A stretch of 5,680 nt of DNA from Nitrospirota bacterium (lineage in GTDB: Bacteria; Nitrospirota; Leptospirillia; Leptospirillales; Leptospirillaceae): NCBI GenBank assembly GCA_021828525.1, contig JAJZGM010000094.1, positions 1-5,680 on the forward strand, written 5' to 3'. Position 1 is the stretch's first letter; each line of letters starts with the position of its first letter. This document shows positions 5,599 through 5,680 of this stretch, piece after piece. The notes below the pieces were generated by a model, which did not search any database, was not told the DNA's origin, and saw nothing but the letters and a program-made list of their open reading frames with translations. The translations under genes and the position numbers were made by a program.

Positions 5599-5680
5599 CT
5601 ATTCTCCTACCGGAATGCCGGCCCTTTCGTAATGGGAGAGGACCACGGCCGACCAGTCCAGGGACTGTCTTCCCTGGGCA
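5599..5680 (-). CDS. C-terminal end of an unidentified protein (26 residues visible)
   Basis: An open frame enters from the right edge and stops at TAG (5601-5599). The visible end includes GRQSLDWSAVVLSHYERAGI. The pattern of a short charged stretch, then D-W-S-A-V and a final helix, resembles the C-terminus of 3-hydroxyisobutyrate dehydrogenase-like NAD(P) oxidoreductases. With only 26 residues this is a suggestion, not an identification. The candidate operon promoter lies downstream of its stop, so it is probably not part of the nirK operon. Confidence 0.4.
   Translation of the reverse strand, partial: AQGRQSLDWSAVVLSHYERAGIPVGE

Overview
Every gene I can support in this window lies on the minus strand. 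They read from right to left as: the end of an unidentified gene; a four-gene operon for a multicopper oxidase, a di-haem cytochrome c, a mono-haem cytochrome c and a copper nitrite reductase (NirK); a separate exported cytochrome c gene; and a universal stress protein gene coupled to phoH, which runs off the left edge. The window suggests a Gram-negative chemolithotroph. It has three c-type cytochromes and two copper enzymes with export signals, strong AAGGAGA-type ribosome binding sites and moderately high GC. My best guess is Nitrospirota (Nitrospira or Leptospirillum-like), from the general look of the 195-residue cytochrome. No marker gene here proves this.

Layout. 5599-5680 is a 3' gene fragment. 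5334-5598 is the control region of the operon, with a candidate -10 (TATACT) and a TATGA-N6-TCATA dyad over the predicted start of transcription. 5333-2083 is the operon. Its genes are separated by 29 bp, overlap by 8 bp, and are then separated by a 119-bp spacer that carries a perfect 20-bp palindrome in front of nirK. A strong intrinsic terminator (2070-2038) closes it. 2037-1797 is the control region of the single cytochrome gene (1796-1209), with a TTGACA promoter and two adjacent palindromes. A hairpin at 1195-1172 follows that gene. The usp gene (1046-513) and phoH (513 to the left edge) share a TGATG stop/start.

How the genes fit together. The order multicopper oxidase, di-haem cytochrome, mono-haem cytochrome, nirK is that of the ncgABC-nirK operon of Nitrosomonas europaea, which supports nitrite tolerance and nitrite reduction to NO. 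All copper and haem ligands needed for an active set are visible. The cytochromes would pass electrons in the periplasm to NirK and perhaps to, or from, the oxidase. The downstream cytochrome may belong to the same redox network but has its own promoter. The usp-phoH pair looks like a separate housekeeping/stress unit.

I see no mobile elements, tRNA or rRNA genes, CRISPR arrays or phage genes.
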